NCBI RefSeq assembly: GCF_003858635.1
Contig: NZ_RQJO01000010.1
Coordinates: 682,001-746,000, forward strand
Direction of reading: 5' to 3'
Origin: Larkinella rosea
GTDB taxonomy: Bacteria; Bacteroidota; Bacteroidia; Cytophagales; Spirosomataceae
DNA: 64,000 nucleotides
The translations under genes were made by a program, and so were the position numbers. This document shows positions 8,111 to 16,973 of this stretch, piece after piece (the first letter of the stretch is position 1; every line of letters starts with the position of its first letter). The notes below the pieces were generated by a model. That model was not told the origin of the DNA and made no database searches. It saw nothing but the letters and a program-made list of their open reading frames with translations.

Positions 8111-9214
8111 ATGAAACTCCTCTGGCTCACCTGGTTTTTGCTGGTTTTGCGGCCGTTGCCGGTACCGCAGGAACCGGTGTGGCTGGCATTCAAGAAAGAA
8201 CCCATTGTGTTGCGGTCCAGCACTTTTTCGTTGCTGCGGATTCTGGACGAACGCAGGGGAAAATCGCAGATCGGAGCCATTTTGTCCGCACCCAAAACCG
8301 CCATTCCGGTTCGGATTCAGGAGGAGCTGCGCGGTGTTTTCGACGATTTACTAAGCGTCGGATTTCGGCCCGATTCGATGCGCGTACCGGTGGTCATTCG
8401 CATCCAGGAATTGGCATTTACGGAAAAGCCCAAAACCGATAGTCAGGTCGACGGTACCTGCCGACTGGAACTGGCGTTCGACGTCATGCGGGAAGGAAAA
8501 CCCGTTCAGTTGACCACTTACACGGCCCGAACGATTTATACGCGCTCGTTTGGGCAGACGGATCGGCTGGAGTTTGTGGCCCGAAAAGCGCTGGAAAATG
8601 CCGTCCAGTACCTTTCCAACTGGATAAAAATCAACCGCGACAAAAGCCCGGCGCTGGTCAAAGGCATTAAGTTTGCGTTTATCGACCACAGCATTCAGCA
8701 GGCATCGGGCGATACGGTTTTTTATCATCCGCTCCGCCCGCTGACCTGGGACGATTTCCAGGCCGAACCCCGGCTGGGCAGTCGGAACGCAGCCGCCATT
8801 TTTCCGACGTTTTCCTACGAAGGCCACAGCCGGTGGGTGAACGGGTATATTCTGGTGGAGTTGACGTTCAAGACGTTCATGGTCAAAAACATGTCATGGG
8901 TGCGACCGGGCCACAAGGACGATTACGGGTTGCGGCACGAACAGAAACATTTCGATATTGCCAAATTGATCGTTGAACGGTTTAAACAGCGCATTGCCGC
9001 CGACGAACACATGGACCTCGACGATTACAACAGCCGGGTGCAGTTTCTGTATCTGGACGCGTACCGCGACATGAACCGCTGGCAGCAACAATACGACGAC
9101 GAAACCCAGCACGGCATCAACCAGGCGGAACAGGAACGCTGGAACCGGAAAATCGCGGAGGACCTGAAAAACGCCGAAGACCTGACGGCCATCATGATTT
9201 CAAACCGGCAGTGA
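8111..9214 (+). CDS. DUF922-like secreted HExxH protein
   Basis: The 367-residue product begins with a hydrophobic export signal (residues 1-20). The C-terminal part contains HEQKH (residues 276-280), the HExxH zinc protease motif, within a context (RPLTWDDF near 209-216 and RHEQKHFDIA) that matches DUF922, a family predicted to be secreted zinc proteases. The N-terminal half has no clear domain. The gene follows moeA by 14 bases, but there is no evident link with molybdenum cofactor. A periplasmic or surface role is likely; the substrate is unknown. Confidence 0.72.
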   Translation: MKLLWLTWFLLVLRPLPVPQEPVWLAFKKEPIVLRSSTFSLLRILDERRGKSQIGAILSAPKTAIPVRIQEELRGVFDDLLSVGFRPDSMRVPVVIRIQELAFTEKPKTDSQVDGTCRLELAFDVMREGKPVQLTTYTARTIYTRSFGQTDRLEFVARKALENAVQYLSNWIKINRDKSPALVKGIKFAFIDHSIQQASGDTVFYHPLRPLTWDDFQAEPRLGSRNAAAIFPTFSYEGHSRWVNGYILVELTFKTFMVKNMSWVRPGHKDDYGLRHEQKHFDIAKLIVERFKQRIAADEHMDLDDYNSRVQFLYLDAYRDMNRWQQQYDDETQHGINQAEQERWNRKIAEDLKNAEDLTAIMISNRQ

Positions 9215-9218
9215 GGGG

Positions 9219-9308
9219 TGGATTGCTGACGATTGACCATCGACGATTGACAAATGACAATGGACGATCGTCAATGGTCAATCGTCCATGGTCGATCCTC
9301 CATCATCC
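9219..9308. repeat. stuttered-word intergenic hairpin (same words as 1238-1333)
   Basis: Left-arm words (GCTGACGATTGACCATCGACG, then ATTGACAAATGACAATGG) are mirrored on the right by GTCAATGGTCAATCGTCC and ATGGTCGATCC. The centre is the short palindrome CGATCG. The arms pair imperfectly over about 40 bp. The element sits between the DUF922-like gene and the epimerase gene and uses the same TTGACxATxGAC vocabulary as the hairpin 8 kb away, although the two are not simple copies. Confidence 0.75.
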
Positions 9309-9318
9309 TTAAACGAAA

Positions 9319-10341
9319 ATGTACAACATGCCCATTTCACTCCGTTTTCACCGTTTCGACCTTCGACTGAAACACACCTTTACGATCGCTCACGATTCGC
9401 GCAACGTACAGCCGACGCTCATTGTCGAATTGCGGGATGGTCTGCTGAGCGGTTTTGGCGAAGCCACTTCCAACAAATATTACGGCATCACCATCGACCG
9501 AATGATTGAAGCCCTCGAAGAAATACGCGGGCTGATTGAAGCCAGTGAATGGAAAACCGCCGAAGAACTCTGGCAATGGAGTCATGCCCATCTGAAAGAT
9601 AACCCGTTCGCGCAGTGCGCTTTAGACGAAGCCGCGCACGATCTGGTGGCCAAACGGGCCGGACAACCGCTTTACCAACACTGGAATCTGGATGCCACCC
9701 ATAACCCGATTACGGATTACACGATCGGGATTGATTCGGTGGAAACGATGGTTCAGAAAATGCAGGAACTGCCCTGGCCGTTGTATAAAATAAAACTCGG
9801 CACGCCCGACGATCTGACCATTGTCCGCGAACTCCGGAAACACACCGATGCGGTTTTTCGGGTAGATGCCAACTGCGCCTGGACGGCCGAAACCGCCCTT
9901 CAGAACGCAGTCGTTTTGAAAGAGCTGGGCGTCGAATTCATCGAACAACCGCTCAAAGCCGATGATTGGGAAGGCATGAAACGCGTTTTTCAGGAGAGTG
10001 TGCTCCCGGTTATTGCCGATGAAAGCTGCATCGTGGAACATGATGTGGAACGTTGCGCGGGGTATTTTCACGGCATCAATATCAAACTGACCAAATGCGG
10101 AGGACTGACGCCCGCCCGGCGGATGATTGATACAGCGCGTCAGTTGGGGTTAAAAGTGATGGTGGGCTGCATGAACGAAACCAGTGTGGGTATCTCGGCC
10201 ATTGCGCAGTTGCTGCCCCTGCTCGATTACGTGGACATGGACGGTACACTGCTCATCGCCAACGACCCGGCCACGGGCGTGACCTTCGACTGGGGTCGGG
10301 TGATTTACGCGGCAGAAAACGGAACGGGCGCCAACCTATGA
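9319..10341 (+). CDS. L-Ala-D/L-Glu (dipeptide) epimerase
   Basis: This is a member of the enolase superfamily, 340 residues. The two catalytic lysines appear as KIK (157-159) and in IKLTK (256-259). Metal ligands are Asp183 in VDAN, Glu209 in EFIEQP and Asp234 in IADES. A DMD motif (306-308) in the last barrel strand is the specificity feature of dipeptide epimerases that act on L-Ala-D-Glu from peptidoglycan. The cytoplasmic enzyme converts it to L-Ala-L-Glu for peptidase breakdown. An alternative start at 9328 (MPISLRF) is equally possible. The next gene overlaps by four bases (ATGA), so the two are co-translated. Confidence 0.9.
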   Translation: MYNMPISLRFHRFDLRLKHTFTIAHDSRNVQPTLIVELRDGLLSGFGEATSNKYYGITIDRMIEALEEIRGLIEASEWKTAEELWQWSHAHLKDNPFAQCALDEAAHDLVAKRAGQPLYQHWNLDATHNPITDYTIGIDSVETMVQKMQELPWPLYKIKLGTPDDLTIVRELRKHTDAVFRVDANCAWTAETALQNAVVLKELGVEFIEQPLKADDWEGMKRVFQESVLPVIADESCIVEHDVERCAGYFHGINIKLTKCGGLTPARRMIDTARQLGLKVMVGCMNETSVGISAIAQLLPLLDYVDMDGTLLIANDPATGVTFDWGRVIYAAENGTGANL

Positions 10342-11399
10342 CGGAAAATTTTAAAATTGATCAACTTCCCGGCCGAACCATCGATCTCGACGGGCAGGAA
10401 TGTTTATTTTTCAGCGGTACGTCCTACCTCGGAATCGCCCAGAATGCCCACTTTCGGGCGTTGCTGATCGAAGGCATGGGGCAATACGGTACGGTTTTCG
10501 GTTCATCGCGCAACGGAAATTTCCAACTGCGAATCTACGAAGAAGCCGAAGCCAAACTCGCCGAATTTGCCCGCGCCGAAGCCGCCTTAACGGTCTCGTC
10601 GGGAATGTTGGCGGGGCAGGCCGTGGTGAACTGGCTCAAGGCACAGGATTTTGGCTTTATTTACGGCCCTAATGCACACCCGGCGATCTGGCAGGAACCG
10701 ACCCTAACCCTCCCCCAACAATCGTTCGACGCCTGGGCCCGGCAACTGCCCGGATTGGTGTCGGCTGCCACCACGCAACACATCGTCATTGCGGTGAACG
10801 CAGTCGATGCCCTGTTTTCGATCGATTACTCGTTCGACTGGGTTCATCAATTACCCGATAATCAGGAAATTACCCTATTGGTCGATGATTCGCACGGCCT
10901 TGGGGTTATAGGCCCGGGCGGTAGCGGAATCCGGGACCGAATTCCGGTTCGGCCCAACGTCCGGCTGATCATCACGGCTTCACTGGCGAAGGCGATGGGG
11001 ATGCCCGGCGGGGTTATTTTTGCCAATTCCGAAACCCTGAACGCCATTCGGCGCACGGCTTTTTTCGGTGCCTGTTCGCCCATGCCTCCGGCCTATCTGT
11101 ACGCCTATTGCCGGGCAACGGAAATCTACCGCTCGGCTTTTGAACGACTGCTGGCCAACATCCGCCGGTTCGAAAACCGGGTTGGTCATTCGGATTTATT
11201 CCAGCATATTCCTGATTATCCGGTCTTTTATACTGTGCAGGATCGGTTATATTCGTCCCTGTTAGCGAACCGGATTTTTGTTTATTCGTTTGCCTATCCA
11301 TCGCCCACCGACAAGCCCAACACCCGCATCGTCATCAATGCGCTGCACCAACCCGAGGACATCGAACAATTAGGCGACCAACTGTATGGAAAAACGTGA
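10338..11399 (+). CDS. PLP-dependent alpha-oxoamine synthase-like (BioF-like) enzyme
   Basis: The 353-residue protein is a fold-type I PLP enzyme. FGSSRNG (54-60) and GTSYLG (27-32) match the N-terminal signature of the BioF/KBL group; DDSHGLGV (183-190) provides the ring-nitrogen aspartate and the stacking histidine; ASLAKAMG carries the PLP lysine at residue 218. Known relatives join an acyl-CoA to an amino acid with loss of CO2. At 353 residues it is shorter than classical BioF (about 385). Overlap with the dipeptide epimerase upstream and the serine hydrolase downstream places it in cell-wall peptide metabolism rather than biotin synthesis, as no other bio gene is present. Its substrate is unknown. 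Confidence 0.82.
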   Translation: MTENFKIDQLPGRTIDLDGQECLFFSGTSYLGIAQNAHFRALLIEGMGQYGTVFGSSRNGNFQLRIYEEAEAKLAEFARAEAALTVSSGMLAGQAVVNWLKAQDFGFIYGPNAHPAIWQEPTLTLPQQSFDAWARQLPGLVSAATTQHIVIAVNAVDALFSIDYSFDWVHQLPDNQEITLLVDDSHGLGVIGPGGSGIRDRIPVRPNVRLIITASLAKAMGMPGGVIFANSETLNAIRRTAFFGACSPMPPAYLYAYCRATEIYRSAFERLLANIRRFENRVGHSDLFQHIPDYPVFYTVQDRLYSSLLANRIFVYSFAYPSPTDKPNTRIVINALHQPEDIEQLGDQLYGKT

Positions 11400-12681
11400 T
11401 GTACATAAGACATTCCGGAATAATTACCCGAAAATCAGCGGTTTACTTCTGTATTTCCTGCTTACCATTCCGGTTTTTCAGGCCGTTTACGCCCAGCATA
11501 CCGACAAGTTTCTGGAAGAACTGCTGAAAAAGAATCCGGAACTGTTCGGACGTATTCTCGAAAATCCGGCGAAATACGACGTTCAAATCCTGTATACGCA
11601 GATTAACCGCAACGAGCAAAACCGCCCGCTATTCAAAAGTTACCGCTACCGGCTCGACAAAGACCGGTATTTTTATCCGGCCAGCACCGTCAAATTCCCG
11701 GCGGTTTTGCTTGCCCTGGAGAAGATCAATCAGCTCAGTAAAAAACACCCCGGCCTGTCAATTTATACGCCAATGCTGACCGATTCGTCGGAGACTTACC
11801 AGACAACGGCCCGCAAAGATTTGTCGGCCGAAAATGGGTTACCTTCGGTGGCGCAGTATGCCAAAAAGATTTTTCTCGTTAGTGATAACAACGCCTTCAA
11901 CCGATTGTATGAGTTCATTGGGGCGTGTGATTTTAACGAAAAACTGCGCGATAAAGGTTACCGGAATCTCCGGATAGTTCACCGGCTTTCGCTGCCGTTA
12001 ACGCCCGAACAAAACCGCCATACAAACGCCATCTCGTTTGCGAAATCCGATACGGTTCTGTACCAGCAACCGGCGCAGGTTTGCGACAAAATCGTCGGGC
12101 CCGACAAACCGATTCGCCGGGGCGTCGGTTACATGAAGAATGGAACACTGGTGAAAGAATCGTTCGATTTTACCGAAAAAAACTACTTTTCGCTGGAAGA
12201 CCAACAGGAAATGCTGCGGGCGGTTTTGTTTCCGGACGATGTTCCGGCCCGCGAAAAATTTGACCTGACTTCCGACGACTACCGATTTTTGTACCGCTAC
12301 ATGTCGCAACTGCCGCGTGAATCCAACCACCCAAAATACGACACGACTTTCTACGACAGTATATCCAAATTCCTGGTGTTTGGCGATGCGAAAAGCAAGA
12401 TTCCTCCTTCCATCCGGATTTTCAATAAAATTGGTGGCGCTTACGGGTATCTGATCGACAATGCCTACATCGTGGATTTTGACAAAGGCGTGGAGTTTCT
12501 GTTGTCGGCGGTTATTTACTGCAACGAAGACGGTATTTTCAACGACGACAAATACGATTACCAGACCATTGGCTATCCCTTTCTGGCCAATCTCGGGCGC
12601 ATCATTTTTGACTATGAAGTGGAACGAAAACGGATTAATCCGCCGGATTTGAGCCGATTCCGGGTCAGCTACGAACCTTGA
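11386..12681 (+). CDS. secreted class A beta-lactamase-like serine hydrolase
   Basis: The 431-residue product starts inside the previous gene (14-base overlap) and has a signal peptide in residues 18-37 (ending QAVYAQ). Motifs of the serine beta-lactamase/transpeptidase fold are present: ASTVK with Ser100 and Lys103, SDN at 166-168, and KIGG in the last third. The order resembles class A enzymes, but the protein is much longer than the usual 290 residues and has about 60 extra residues before the SxxK box. It may be a periplasmic D,D-peptidase or amidase that supplies peptides to the upstream epimerase, rather than a resistance enzyme. That role is inferred only from the overlapping operon. 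Confidence 0.8.
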   Translation: MEKRDVHKTFRNNYPKISGLLLYFLLTIPVFQAVYAQHTDKFLEELLKKNPELFGRILENPAKYDVQILYTQINRNEQNRPLFKSYRYRLDKDRYFYPASTVKFPAVLLALEKINQLSKKHPGLSIYTPMLTDSSETYQTTARKDLSAENGLPSVAQYAKKIFLVSDNNAFNRLYEFIGACDFNEKLRDKGYRNLRIVHRLSLPLTPEQNRHTNAISFAKSDTVLYQQPAQVCDKIVGPDKPIRRGVGYMKNGTLVKESFDFTEKNYFSLEDQQEMLRAVLFPDDVPAREKFDLTSDDYRFLYRYMSQLPRESNHPKYDTTFYDSISKFLVFGDAKSKIPPSIRIFNKIGGAYGYLIDNAYIVDFDKGVEFLLSAVIYCNEDGIFNDDKYDYQTIGYPFLANLGRIIFDYEVERKRINPPDLSRFRVSYEP

Positions 12682-12690
12682 AAGAAAGAT

Positions 12691-12717
12691 GCCGGGCTTT
12701 TTCGAACCCGGTTTTTG
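12691..12717 (+). terminator. possible intrinsic terminator of the epimerase operon
   Basis: A short hairpin (CCGGG, loop, CCCGG) ends in GTTTTTGG ten bases after the stop at 12681. The stem is only five to six pairs, so the call is tentative. Confidence 0.4.
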
Positions 12718-12852
12718 GTCAGAATTGCAGCGTATAGCTAAACTAAGGAAAGGGGACCGGGCTATTCAAAAACCGCACGTTGCCATTGGACACCTTCAAT
12801 CGGGGTTGCTAACGGTTCAGGAGGGCAAATTGACGATTCATGTATTCATTGG

Positions 12853-12883
12853 TTGAGTTTCGGTGCATTCAACGCTAGGTTTG
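12853..12883 (+). promoter_or_regulatory. Bacteroidota promoter for the small lipoprotein gene
   Basis: TTGA at 12853-12856 and TAGGTTTGC beginning at 12876 are 19 bases apart, matching the Bacteroidota consensus TTG-N19-TANNTTTG well. The predicted transcript would begin near 12890, about 17 bases before the ATG at 12907, which supports that start over the frame opening at 12853. Confidence 0.65.
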
Positions 12884-12906
12884 CAGCGAACGAAACAACG
12901 CTACCA

Positions 12907-13374
12907 ATGAAAAAATTAGTCATTTTCCTGTTTGTCCTCGGAGCTTTTATCGCCTGTAAAAAAGACAATGATCCGAAACCCGACGAGCAGGAATCATTGA
13001 CCGAACCTGCGGCCAAAGTGGCGGGGACGTATAAACTAACTTCATTTCATTTCATAAACGGAGCCAATGAAGTTGAACTGGAAAAATTACCGGTTCTGGA
13101 AAGTGGCAAAACCGTTGCGTCAGGAACCGCTAAAATCACCCGAAAATCGGACGGAAAAGCCATATTGGACCTGTCGCTTTTTATCGAAGGCGAAGGCACG
13201 CTTCCCATTCTGGAGAAATTTGAGATCGAAGTGCAGGAATCCGGGAAAGTCTTCGGGCTTTATTCGGACGGCGAACGGATAGGCGACGCAGACGGCGGTT
13301 TCATCATTTTCAATGTTTCCGGAAAATCCGCAGCCGGTGACGATCTGCTGTTAGCGTTCAATGCAAATAAATAG
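12907..13374 (+). CDS. small lipoprotein of unknown function
   Basis: The 155-residue product begins MKKLVIFLFVLGAFIACKK, a lipoprotein signal with the lipidated cysteine at residue 17. The mature part is acidic at first (DNDPKPDEQ) and then rich in beta strands, like lipocalin-type Bacteroidota lipoproteins, although I see no defining motif. It has its own promoter just upstream and is followed by a strong hairpin, so it is a single-gene unit. The envelope location is well supported; the function is not known. Confidence 0.75.
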   Translation: MKKLVIFLFVLGAFIACKKDNDPKPDEQESLTEPAAKVAGTYKLTSFHFINGANEVELEKLPVLESGKTVASGTAKITRKSDGKAILDLSLFIEGEGTLPILEKFEIEVQESGKVFGLYSDGERIGDADGGFIIFNVSGKSAAGDDLLLAFNANK

Positions 13375-13461
13375 GATACGGTTTTCAGTATTCGATTTAC
13401 GGTAAAACGAGCTCGGAGCTACTCACCGAAACCCGTAAACCGAATACTGAAAACCGTATTA
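13374..13461. repeat. stuttered-word hairpin (GGTTTTCAGTATTCGGTTTACGG word), probable terminator
   Basis: The left arm (13374-13407) and right arm (13428-13461) pair over about 33 bases with four or so mismatches, around a 20-base loop. The words are GATACGGTTTTCAGTATTCG and ATTTACGGTAAAAC. The element fills the gap between convergent genes (lipoprotein stop 13374, DUF3592-like stop 13467), so it may end transcription from both sides. The same words return at 24968-25085. Confidence 0.75.
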
Positions 13462-13466
13462 CCCTC

Positions 13467-14414
13467 TCAACGCTTCGTTTTTGACCCGGAAACCGTATTC
13501 CAGAAAATGACGAGGAATAAAATCCAGAAGAAGAGCGGCACAATTACCTGCGAATAATTGCCCGGATAGGTAGCCGACATCAGATCATCCAGGTCCGCAT
13601 CGTAGAGCACCCGCAGCGATTCTTTCGGTTTTAGCGTTTCATATTCATTCTCCGTAATTGGAACGACCCGTTGGCCAGTCCGGTAGTTGACCGTGGCATC
13701 ATATTCATACAATTCAAAGGATGAAGCACTGCTGCCCCGGCCCACGCGATGCCGGTCTTTATCCAGCACCGTTACCTCCAGCGGCTGCCCATTGGCTTTG
13801 ATGTGTCGGTAATATTGAAAATAGACCCAGGTGTCGTACGAAAAAAACAATGCCGCTAAGCCCAGCACTATGACCAGCATAAACCGGGCGATGGTTTGCA
13901 GGATCGTCAAACCGGTTAAGGAAACCAGTACGCCCGAAGCAAAAAAGAATAAAAACGTGGATACTGCCAAAAAGCCAATCAGCAATTTATGCTCCTGGCT
14001 GAACCCGCCGACCGAACTCCAGTGAACCAGCCGGGACGTCACCCGGCCCGGTTTTCGCTCCATACGCTGCTGGCGAAACTCGTCGCGCTCCGGGTGATAA
14101 AGCAGCTTGACGCGGTCGCCGGAACTCACCCAGGCCGTGTCCCGAACCACCCGCGCACGGTAGTTTTTGTGCTGGTACGGGAACGTGATGTAGGTGACGT
14201 TACCCAGTATGTCGCGCCAGGAACGCTGTGAAATATCGGTGTCCGAAATCTGCACTTCAACAACCTTGCCTTCCTTCAAAAACTGATTTTGCAGTCGTTC
14301 TTCTTCGTAAAAATGCCACATTGCCCAGGCCCCCACGCTCAGAAGCGCCACCAGAACCAGCGAAACGAGAAGTTGGTATAGCTTTCCCAGAAAAGCGAAC
14401 ACGTCGCGGAGCAT
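13467..14414 (-). CDS. DUF3592-like membrane protein
   Basis: The 315-residue protein has one N-terminal helix (about residues 12-32), a soluble beta segment with VVEVQISDTDISQR and YQHKNYRARVV patterns, two central helices, a second similar soluble segment (EVTVLDKDRHR, YDATVNYRTGQ) and a C-terminal helix. Two copies of a DUF3592-type beta module thus alternate with membrane helices, suggesting internal duplication. The function of DUF3592 is unknown. It forms a minus-strand pair with the DoxX gene upstream but is separated from it by about 135 bases. Confidence 0.7.
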   Translation of the reverse strand: MLRDVFAFLGKLYQLLVSLVLVALLSVGAWAMWHFYEEERLQNQFLKEGKVVEVQISDTDISQRSWRDILGNVTYITFPYQHKNYRARVVRDTAWVSSGDRVKLLYHPERDEFRQQRMERKPGRVTSRLVHWSSVGGFSQEHKLLIGFLAVSTFLFFFASGVLVSLTGLTILQTIARFMLVIVLGLAALFFSYDTWVYFQYYRHIKANGQPLEVTVLDKDRHRVGRGSSASSFELYEYDATVNYRTGQRVVPITENEYETLKPKESLRVLYDADLDDLMSATYPGNYSQVIVPLFFWILFLVIFWNTVSGSKTKR

Positions 14415-14550
14415 ACGGGTATTACATCAAAAGTGTCTGATTAAAAGTAGGAAAAATCAGCCTGTCCGGACCAATTTCGCGGCACTTCTGTGTAAACGGT
14501 CATGGATTTCGTTTGCAGCAATAGCCCTTTTGGTTTTATCCGTCTTTCCA

Positions 14551-14970
14551 TCAACCAGGCCAGGTTTTGTTGCTTCGGCCATCCACCGAATGTTTGCCCG
14601 GCCCCACGAAATAGATGGTCAGGTAAATCAGGAAGAATAACAACGGCATTTCTTTTTTCCCAAATGGATCGGTGCCGTGGGCGAAAAAGGTGACCACCAG
14701 CATATTGATCATCAGGACAATAGCCGCCACCCGGGTCTGAAAACCGAGAAGGATGAGTAGGGAGCAGCCAAATTCTGCCAGAGTGGCCAGAATCAGCGAG
14801 GGAGCGCTACCGATACCGATGGGATCGCCAAAATTGAAATTGCCCGTTATGAGTTTAATGAATTTCGGCCAGCCGTGCGTCAACATCAATGCCGATACAC
14901 CGATCCGCAGCAAGAGCAGCGCGAAATGTACCATTGCCGGACTGGCTTTGGCTCCTAGTAGTGGTTTCAT
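14551..14970 (-). CDS. DoxX family membrane protein
   Basis: This 139-residue protein has four transmembrane helices. The signatures LLLRIGVSALMLTHGWPKF (first helix and loop) and LAEFGCSLLILLGFQTR (second and third helices) are typical of DoxX. The related DoxD/DoxX subunits belong to thiosulfate:quinone oxidoreductase in archaea, but most bacterial single-gene DoxX proteins have no proven role; some are linked to redox stress. There is no partner gene here. Confidence 0.88.
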   Translation of the reverse strand: MKPLLGAKASPAMVHFALLLLRIGVSALMLTHGWPKFIKLITGNFNFGDPIGIGSAPSLILATLAEFGCSLLILLGFQTRVAAIVLMINMLVVTFFAHGTDPFGKKEMPLLFFLIYLTIYFVGPGKHSVDGRSNKTWPG

Positions 14971-15416
14971 AGAAAGGCAGTTTGGTTATACTTTTAACGA
15001 CCTTTTTATGATTCTTGTTTTGACTTTAAAAATGAGACCGAAGCAGGTAAAAGAAAGACCGGGGTTTTCTGTCTGATTTCGCCCCTCGCTCCATTTTATC
15101 AAAATTACTCGGCAACCGCGCTCGTATACTGGAAAACGGGTGTTCAGGTGAATTACCGCACAAAATAAAACCGTTTATCAGTAGAATTGAATAAGAGCCT
15201 GGTTATCAATTATATTTGGGACTGGAGTCATCCTCATTTCCGAATCCAACCTCCCTAACACTATAACCCAGAAAACCGGACCATATAACCAGACTCCTGA
15301 TCAGGTAAAAAGCTACTAAAACAACTTTATTTAATTAACGTGTATACGAAGTTGTTCTAACGTTTTTTCATACTCAGGAAGCAGGGAATAATTGACTAGA
15401 AGGTTCTCATTAAATC
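14971..15416. other. gene-free AT-rich intergenic region
   Basis: These 446 bases separate the divergent DoxX and polytopic membrane protein genes. I see no credible open reading frame. TATATTTG at 15211-15218 on the plus strand fits the -7 consensus but would leave a leader of about 190 bases. An inverted repeat, AACAACTT at 15320-15327 and AAGTTGTT at 15349-15356, could be an operator or a leader hairpin for the downstream gene. Confidence 0.5.
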
Positions 15417-16949
15417 ATGTTCAAAGAAAAAAAATCGTTCGTCAATACCTTACGGATCTCATCCATTTTGTATCTCGCAATTCCGTCGGTATTATTTTTA
15501 TCAACCTGGCTTTCTTTTCCGTTTTCGCTGATCAATTCTGTTTTGGTTATAGGTATTATTTTTCAGCTCATTCGCCACATAAATGATTTTAATTTCAGTA
15601 GTTATTCCCTAACAATTCCGAAATTTATAATCATTTTAGTTGCGTCCTTATTTATTACAATTGTATTTGGCATTGGTGAATTCAATCAGCAGATACTGGA
15701 CTTCTTAACTAATAATTTTAAATATTATGATTTAAGTGTCTATAACTGGCCGGTCTACTATAAAGATTACGATGCTTATTTATGCTATTACACGGCCTAC
15801 TACTTACCCGTAGCCTTTTTGTGCAAATTAACGGGATTGGAATATGGTCGCTATTACGCTTTTTTCTGGAATTGGCTGGGTCTTCTGCTCGCTCTGGTCT
15901 GGATCGTTGTTCTGAGTCCTAAAAGAGCAGGATGGGTTGTCATGCTCATTTTACTTTTTAACGATAGCTGGTTTTTTATCCGCACACTCCGGGAATTGGG
16001 CATTACGACCTATTTACCGCCGAACTTCGTCAGCATCAATGGGTATCATTTGATCTATATGTCGCCTTTCTCCGACCAGATTGCCTGGGCACCGCAGCAC
16101 GTTCTACCTGCAATTATCGGCGCCTGGTATTTTTTATTTGTGTATACGAACTTTACAAAATGGCGGTTTATCGAGTTGACCATTGTCTGGTTGAGCTGCA
16201 TGATGTGGAGCCCTTTTGCCACAATTGGACTCACTCCTTTCATGGTTTTTATCAGCTGGAAATACCGTTTTGAGGTATTAAAAGATGGAAAAACGATTAT
16301 CCACTTACTGCTAACCGGTTTAGGTTTTTTGCCAATCGCCTTTTATCTAACCAGTTCCCAGGTGATTTCCAATAACAAAACAAATATGTTTATCTGGCAG
16401 GCCGGTGTGCCCGAGTGGCCGGTTTATTACCTTCTGTATGTTCTTTCAAATTTTATACTGTGGGTTTTCTTTCTCCGAAGAACGCTCGCGACCAACCTCC
16501 TGCCTATACTCTGGGTCACCTTAGCTACTTTATGTATTTTACCCCTTTATAAAATCGGCATGTGGAACGACTTGCAGATGAGAGCCAATGCCCCGGCCTT
16601 GTGTATATTGGGCTTATTTATCGTCCAACAACTAGTGAGCGAATCAATTACCCGGCACTGGATTTCCGTTGCCGCGGGACTATTATTTTTTATTAATTCT
16701 ATTTCGGTTTTTAAACTCTATGCCGGTTTTTTTCCGTTTGACAAGCCTCAGAATTCCATTGAAAAACCGTTCATTAAAGGCTGCACAAATACACTTGAGT
16801 TTTTAGCAAAAACCTACGGTGGACCCAAAGCCGCGAAGCAATACCTGATGCATGAAAACTCTGTTTTCCAGAAATACCTGCTAAAAAAACCGAATGCGTC
16901 ATTGCTTCAGGTCCGATCCGGCAAACTGACGGGGTCGTCCGGCAATTAA
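15417..16949 (+). CDS. low-GC polytopic membrane protein, GT-C-like
   Basis: The 510-residue product has about ten to twelve hydrophobic helices and a hydrophilic C-terminal tail. A periplasmic loop with acidic and aromatic residues after the second or third helix (YKDYDAYLCYYTAYYL) resembles the catalytic loop of GT-C glycosyltransferases, but no defined family motif is visible. The gene is clearly more AT-rich than its neighbours and is nearly free of the AAAACCG heptamer in its first 1.25 kb, which suggests transfer. It stands alone. A role in surface polysaccharide or glycoprotein synthesis is possible but unproven. Confidence 0.65.
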   Translation: MFKEKKSFVNTLRISSILYLAIPSVLFLSTWLSFPFSLINSVLVIGIIFQLIRHINDFNFSSYSLTIPKFIIILVASLFITIVFGIGEFNQQILDFLTNNFKYYDLSVYNWPVYYKDYDAYLCYYTAYYLPVAFLCKLTGLEYGRYYAFFWNWLGLLLALVWIVVLSPKRAGWVVMLILLFNDSWFFIRTLRELGITTYLPPNFVSINGYHLIYMSPFSDQIAWAPQHVLPAIIGAWYFLFVYTNFTKWRFIELTIVWLSCMMWSPFATIGLTPFMVFISWKYRFEVLKDGKTIIHLLLTGLGFLPIAFYLTSSQVISNNKTNMFIWQAGVPEWPVYYLLYVLSNFILWVFFLRRTLATNLLPILWVTLATLCILPLYKIGMWNDLQMRANAPALCILGLFIVQQLVSESITRHWISVAAGLLFFINSISVFKLYAGFFPFDKPQNSIEKPFIKGCTNTLEFLAKTYGGPKAAKQYLMHENSVFQKYLLKKPNASLLQVRSGKLTGSSGN

Positions 16950-16973
16950 ATCGTCGTTGGGTTAAATCGGTTT

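Noticed and set aside
1238-9308. Possible CRISPR arrays in the stuttered-word regions
   Set aside because: The repeats are imperfect, adjoining and inverted, without equal-length unique spacers, and no cas gene is present.
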